From DATGLG01 sp035294245 (GTDB lineage: Bacteria > Pseudomonadota > Alphaproteobacteria > JACZXZ01): a DNA stretch of 64,000 nt. The stretch spans positions 62,001-126,000 of the forward strand of contig DATGLG010000067.1 in assembly GCA_035294245.1 (NCBI GenBank), in the 5' to 3' direction. Below, piece by piece: positions 61,253 to 64,000 of the stretch (positions are counted from its first letter, which is position 1; each line of letters begins with the position of its first letter). A program made the translations under genes and the position numbers. The notes below the pieces were generated by a model, which was given only the letters and a program-made list of their open reading frames with translations, searched no databases and was not told where the DNA came from.

Positions 61253-61272
61253 CATACGCGCTAGCTCGTATT
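61253..61272. promoter_or_regulatory. FixJ-like dyad site 4 (CATACG-N8-CGTATT)
   Basis: CATACG (61253-61258), 8 bases, CGTATT (61267-61272), followed by CC as at site 2. It lies 53 bases before the small membrane gene at 61325 and probably governs the run of genes to the window end. Confidence 0.62.
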
Positions 61273-61324
61273 CCATTCGCGACTGCGGGTGAATACCTAG
61301 CCAGCAGGTGTGAGGGAATCTCGG

Positions 61325-61522
61325 ATGATGGAACGGAAAACCGCCGAATGTCGACAGGACGGACCGCGCGCCACGGTCGAACCGCATTACGGGACCGGAC
61401 GATCGCGATGGTCGGGATGGATCGAGACCCTGGGCCTGATCGCCTTCGTCGCTTTCATCGCGGTGATGATCAACTCGAGGCATCTCTGGGCTTTCGTGGC
61501 GGCCTGGTTCTCTGGTCTCTAA
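61325..61522 (+). CDS. 65-residue membrane peptide, paralogue 2
   Basis: The product begins MMERKTAECRQDGPRATVEP, a polar tail, then SRWSGWIETLGLIAFVAF and AVMINSRHLWAFVAAWFSGL with one or two membrane-embedded stretches. Its second half aligns with the 46-residue peptide at 60410-60550. GAGGGA lies 7 nt before the ATG at 61325; GTG at 61310 is an alternative. Function unknown. Confidence 0.68.
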   Translation: MMERKTAECRQDGPRATVEPHYGTGRSRWSGWIETLGLIAFVAFIAVMINSRHLWAFVAAWFSGL

Positions 61523-61580
61523 CGCCATACGGGTCCGCCCTTATGGATTTCGATTCGAGGATGCAGCAGATCGAGAAGGC

Positions 61581-61655
61581 ATGAGCCGGGTGAAGAGGCT
61601 GATGATCATCGTTCTGGTTCTGAGTCTTCTCGGCGAGCTGGTCTTGCTGTTCTGA
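61581..61655 (+). CDS. 24-residue hydrophobic peptide
   Basis: MSRVKRLMIIVLVLSLLGEL then VLLF and stop: a basic start and one complete hydrophobic helix. AGAAGG precedes the ATG closely. Such tiny membrane peptides are often missed. The call rests on composition and on the setting among similar genes, and no homologue is known to me. Confidence 0.4.
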   Translation: MSRVKRLMIIVLVLSLLGELVLLF

Positions 61656-61706
61656 CGGCGCGACGCGCCGGGCGCGATCGGTTGAAGCGCTTGTATGGAG
61701 GATGGG

Positions 61707-62105
61707 ATGAGCGCACATACGCTTTTGGGCGAGCCTCCGCCGATCCAGGTCACGGGTAGCGACTTCCGTCGATTGCGCGCATTGACCAGGAGCACGTATC
61801 GAAAGTGGGATCCGGAAATCCTGGAGTTCCTGCGTGTCGAACTGGACCGCGCGACGATCATCGAGCGTCCGAGCGCTCCCCGGTCTTTCGTCGGCATCGG
61901 CTCTTACGTCATTTACCAGGACGAAACCGGCTTCGTGGATAGCGGAACCTTGACGCTGCCCGGGCAAGAATGGGACTCCGTTCGCGCGATCCCCGTCTTA
62001 TCCGCGCTCGGCGCCGCGCTCCTCGGCCTTTCCGAGAATCAGTCCATCGCCTACCAGGCTCCGGACGGCCGGACCAAGCGCATTACCCTGCTCAAGACCC
62101 GATGA
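61707..62105 (+). CDS. Rnk/GreAB C-terminal-like protein (paralogue B)
   Basis: The 132-residue product begins MSAHTLLGEPPPIQVTGSDF and ends with the GreAB-C-like domain (FVGIGSYVIYQDETGFVDSG, LSALGAALLGLSENQSIAYQ, DGRTKRITLLKTR). It is a diverged copy of the protein at 58420-58815. GGAGG at 61697-61701 lies 5 nt before the ATG at 61707; an ATG four codons earlier overlaps that ribosome site. Rnk-type proteins modulate RNA polymerase or nucleotide metabolism, but the two copies suggest distinct roles in this island. Confidence 0.85.
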   Translation: MSAHTLLGEPPPIQVTGSDFRRLRALTRSTYRKWDPEILEFLRVELDRATIIERPSAPRSFVGIGSYVIYQDETGFVDSGTLTLPGQEWDSVRAIPVLSALGAALLGLSENQSIAYQAPDGRTKRITLLKTR

Positions 62106-62189
62106 TGTGTCGCGGACGCAGCATCCCGCAGCCTTTGGTGCGATGCTCCATTGCGCTGGGCGGCTTCAGCGACGAGGAGGGCAATCCCG

Positions 62190-63431
62190 ATGCGTAGCCG
62201 GGGGATTCGGCATTCGAAACGGCGCTGCTCGTTCTGTAGCGCCCCGACGTCGGAATCGACGCTCCTGATCTCCGGAGGGCGGGCCTTCATATGCCGGGAA
62301 TGTGCCAAGAGATGCGCTGCTCAAATCAGCCGCGAGGTGCCGCCGACGCCGAATTGGCGATGCTGGACGCCGCGCCGCCTGAAATCCGTTCTCGATGAGC
62401 ACGTCATCGGGCAGGAGCAGGCCAAGCGGATCCTATCCGTCGCGGTCTACAACCACTACAAGCGAATCGCGCAGAGCAAAGGCGAGGGGGATGTCGAGCT
62501 CGCGAAATCGAATGTCCTGCTGATCGGCCCTTCCGGGTCGGGCAAGACGCTTTTGGCTGAGACCCTTGCACGGGTCTTGGATGTCCCTTTCGCCATCACC
62601 GACGCCACCTGCCTCACCCAGACGGGGCATGTCGGGCAAGATCCGGAGACCATTCTGCAAAGGCTCGTGAGAATCGCCGGGGGTGACGTCGCGAAGGCGG
62701 AGCAGGGGATCGTCTACATCGACGAGATCGACAAGATTGCGCGGCGGCAGACACCGAATACGGCCCGGCGCGATATCGCCGGCGAGGGCGTGCAGCAGGC
62801 TCTGCTCCCCATCATGGATGGGGCCTTTGTTTCGTTGACCCTGGGCGATCGGTGGGAGGACCGGTTTCGGGACGGCTTTCCTTTCAGCACGCGAGACATC
62901 CTCTTCATCTGCGGCGGCACCTTCAACGGCCTGGAGGAGTGCATCCGCAGGCGAGAGCACCGCGTGGCCATCGGCTATGGGGCGGCGGGTCCGCATTCCG
63001 GCGAAGCTCACGACGATCTGCGGCGCGTGCGCCCCGATGATCTCGTGGCTTACGGCTTCATCCCGGAATTCATCGGCCGCCTCCCCGTGATCGCCACGCT
63101 CGAGGCGATCGATGCGCAGAATCTGGTCCGGGTCCTGACGGAGCCCCGCAATGCGCTGATCAAGCAATATCGGCGGCTTTTCGAGCTGGCGGATGCCGAG
63201 CTCCTCTTCGAGGAGAGCGCCCTCGTTGCGATCGCCCAGAAGGCGCTTCGGCGCCGAACCGGCGCGCGCGCCCTGCGCGCGATCTTGGAGGAGACCTTGC
63301 TCGACTCGATGTTTGAGATTGGCAGCGAGGCGGGGAGAAGGACGATCGTTGTCAGCGACGCCTTGGTCGCACGGACGCGCGAAAAGCAATCGCCGCCGGC
63401 GCGGGAGCACCATCTGCGGCGCCGGGCCTGA
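62190..63431 (+). CDS. divergent ClpX-like AAA+ unfoldase
   Basis: The 413-residue product has the ClpX layout: a C4 zinc finger (Cys13, 16, 35, 38), Walker A GPSGSGKT (113-120), Walker B IVYIDEIDK (174-182), and the C-terminal sensor-2 domain (YGFIPEFIGRLPV, RRRTGARALRAILEETLLDS). Pore loop 1, GYVG in ClpX, reads GHVG (His147). The RKH loop is replaced by SLTLGDRWEDRFRDGF, and the ClpP-docking IGF reads IGY. It is therefore not the housekeeping ClpX; it may handle other substrates or work without ClpP. GAGGAGGG lies 7 nt before the ATG at 62190. No clpP is adjacent. Confidence 0.9.
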   Translation: MRSRGIRHSKRRCSFCSAPTSESTLLISGGRAFICRECAKRCAAQISREVPPTPNWRCWTPRRLKSVLDEHVIGQEQAKRILSVAVYNHYKRIAQSKGEGDVELAKSNVLLIGPSGSGKTLLAETLARVLDVPFAITDATCLTQTGHVGQDPETILQRLVRIAGGDVAKAEQGIVYIDEIDKIARRQTPNTARRDIAGEGVQQALLPIMDGAFVSLTLGDRWEDRFRDGFPFSTRDILFICGGTFNGLEECIRRREHRVAIGYGAAGPHSGEAHDDLRRVRPDDLVAYGFIPEFIGRLPVIATLEAIDAQNLVRVLTEPRNALIKQYRRLFELADAELLFEESALVAIAQKALRRRTGARALRAILEETLLDSMFEIGSEAGRRTIVVSDALVARTREKQSPPAREHHLRRRA

Positions 63432-63474
63432 TCATGGGCGGCGAAGGCTTCCGGTGAGTCACGAGGAGGCGAGC

Positions 63475-63945
63475 GTGGAGGACGTCAATTTGCTGGCGCG
63501 TGCGGACATCGGGCGATCAAGCCTCCGAAGCGCGGTTGCCGACCGGAAAGTCACATCCAAGGGGAGGGAGACCCGCCAAGACGGCCCCGGTGCCGATGCC
63601 GGCCGTTCTCGCGCGCGCCTCGTGCTCGATCTCTGGGACGCCCGCTCCCTCGACGACTGGATGGCGGTCCAGGCGACCTTGGTCGAGGGCGCCGTGGCGG
63701 CAGGCGCCCGGGATCTCGATCTCCGCATGCGGCAGCATGCGGCGAGCGGCGGCGTGTTCGGATTGGTTTATATGCGAGGCTCTCGGATAAGGGCGCTGAC
63801 ATGGCCGAGGCACGGGCTCGCCACGATCGACCTGCTCACTCACGATCCTCTCGATCCGCTTCGGGCGGTGTCCGTCATATTCTCGCGCCTCGCTCCCCGC
63901 AGGATCACGCTCAGAGCGATTCGCTGCAATCCCATAGTGCTATAG
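63475..63945 (+). CDS. degenerate S-adenosylmethionine decarboxylase-like protein
   Basis: The 156-residue product has a polar N-terminal tail of about 45 residues and then a domain that aligns with bacterial AdoMet decarboxylase (SpeH): GGVFGLVYMRGSRIRALTWP and GLATIDLLTHDPLDPLRAV. The Ser that becomes the pyruvoyl group is kept (S103), but the Glu before it is Gly102, the catalytic His is Leu108, the active-site Cys is His123 and the GVSG motif reads GVFG. Self-processing and decarboxylation look unlikely, so a binding or regulatory role is inferred. GAGGAG precedes the GTG at 63475. It follows the ClpX-like gene by 43 bases. Confidence 0.6.
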   Translation: MEDVNLLARADIGRSSLRSAVADRKVTSKGRETRQDGPGADAGRSRARLVLDLWDARSLDDWMAVQATLVEGAVAAGARDLDLRMRQHAASGGVFGLVYMRGSRIRALTWPRHGLATIDLLTHDPLDPLRAVSVIFSRLAPRRITLRAIRCNPIVL

Positions 63946-63982
63946 ATGTTTTTAGGTAACGGCGCTGGGGAAGGAGCCGAAC

Positions 63983-64000
63983 ATGCAGGCGATGACGATC
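63983..64000 (+). CDS. start of a gene cut by the right edge
   Basis: AAGGAG at 63971 lies 6 nt before an ATG that opens MQAMTI and runs off the window. Zinc alcohol dehydrogenases often begin in this way (M-K-A-M), but six residues cannot identify the product. Confidence 0.4.

Noticed and set aside
61180..61584. Plus-strand frame of 134 codons overlapping the 65-residue peptide
   Set aside because: No ribosome site, Arg/Ser-rich shadow composition, and it covers dyad site 4, which is intergenic on the preferred model.
63193..63474. Upstream extension of the SpeH-like frame into the ClpX-like gene
   Set aside because: It lies out of frame inside a well-supported gene; the GTG at 63475 has GAGGAG before it.
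55523..64000. Phage, CRISPR or toxin-antitoxin interpretation of the island of small genes
   Set aside because: No integrase, structural phage genes, repeat-spacer array or toxin motif is seen; the small proteins are membrane peptides beside regulatory and metabolic genes.

Overview
The window reads as high-GC alphaproteobacterial DNA, probably Hyphomicrobiales or a relative. This rests on gene content (a FixJ-type regulator with a MASE1/PAS kinase, SoxBDAG, ectoine-type ehu/doe genes, GlnT-type glutamine synthetase), very tight operons with 1-8 nt stop/start overlaps, and some GTG starts. No rRNA, tRNA, CRISPR array or intact insertion sequence was seen. Most of it looks like an accessory catabolic region: transporters, CoA-thioester enzymes, oxygenases and local regulators, followed by a compact island of odd small genes.

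Layout. 1-2166: a DUF763 gene, cut by the left edge, overlaps dinB (both minus). 2532-5693: E1alpha, E1beta and E2 of a 2-oxoacid dehydrogenase complex without E3. 5787-7343: zwf. 7689-11566: two enoyl-CoA hydratase homologues flank an ADP-forming acyl-CoA synthetase. 11714-19957: a polyamine-type ABC importer, a Rieske oxygenase with the glutamate signature of quaternary-ammonium oxygenases, a type III glutamine synthetase and a TetR regulator. AT-rich dyads sit in front of the oxygenase, the synthetase and the distant synthetase at 8651. 20360-25624: hutU, MmgE/PrpD, CoA-transferase and ureohydrolase genes, next to an IS481-like scrap. 25861-32533: an acyl-CoA dehydrogenase and a convergent dipeptide/nickel-type ABC importer.

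32859-42413: a GntR regulator diverges from an operon that encodes a TauD-like protein, enoyl-CoA hydratase, acyl-CoA dehydrogenase, ADP-forming acyl-CoA synthetase, a PhyH-like dioxygenase and a polar amino-acid-type ABC importer. 42500-55113: the ectoine-type importer EhuBCDA with a GntR regulator diverges from an M24 protein, soxBDAG, doeA and doeB. This would import a compatible solute or related N-methylated compound, open it by hydrolysis, deacetylate it and oxidise an N-methylamine.

55523-64000 is the most unusual part. A MASE1-PAS histidine kinase and FixJ-like regulator are followed by two Rnk/GreAB-C-like proteins, a leucine-dehydrogenase-like enzyme, four tiny membrane proteins, a membrane-anchored unknown, a second-type ClpX with altered pore loops and a degenerate AdoMet-decarboxylase-like protein. 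Four copies of a 20-bp dyad, NATACG-N8-CGTATT, with exactly constant spacing lie only in intergenic DNA here. I infer that they are the operators of the local FixJ-like regulator and that the island is a signal-induced stress or low-oxygen module.
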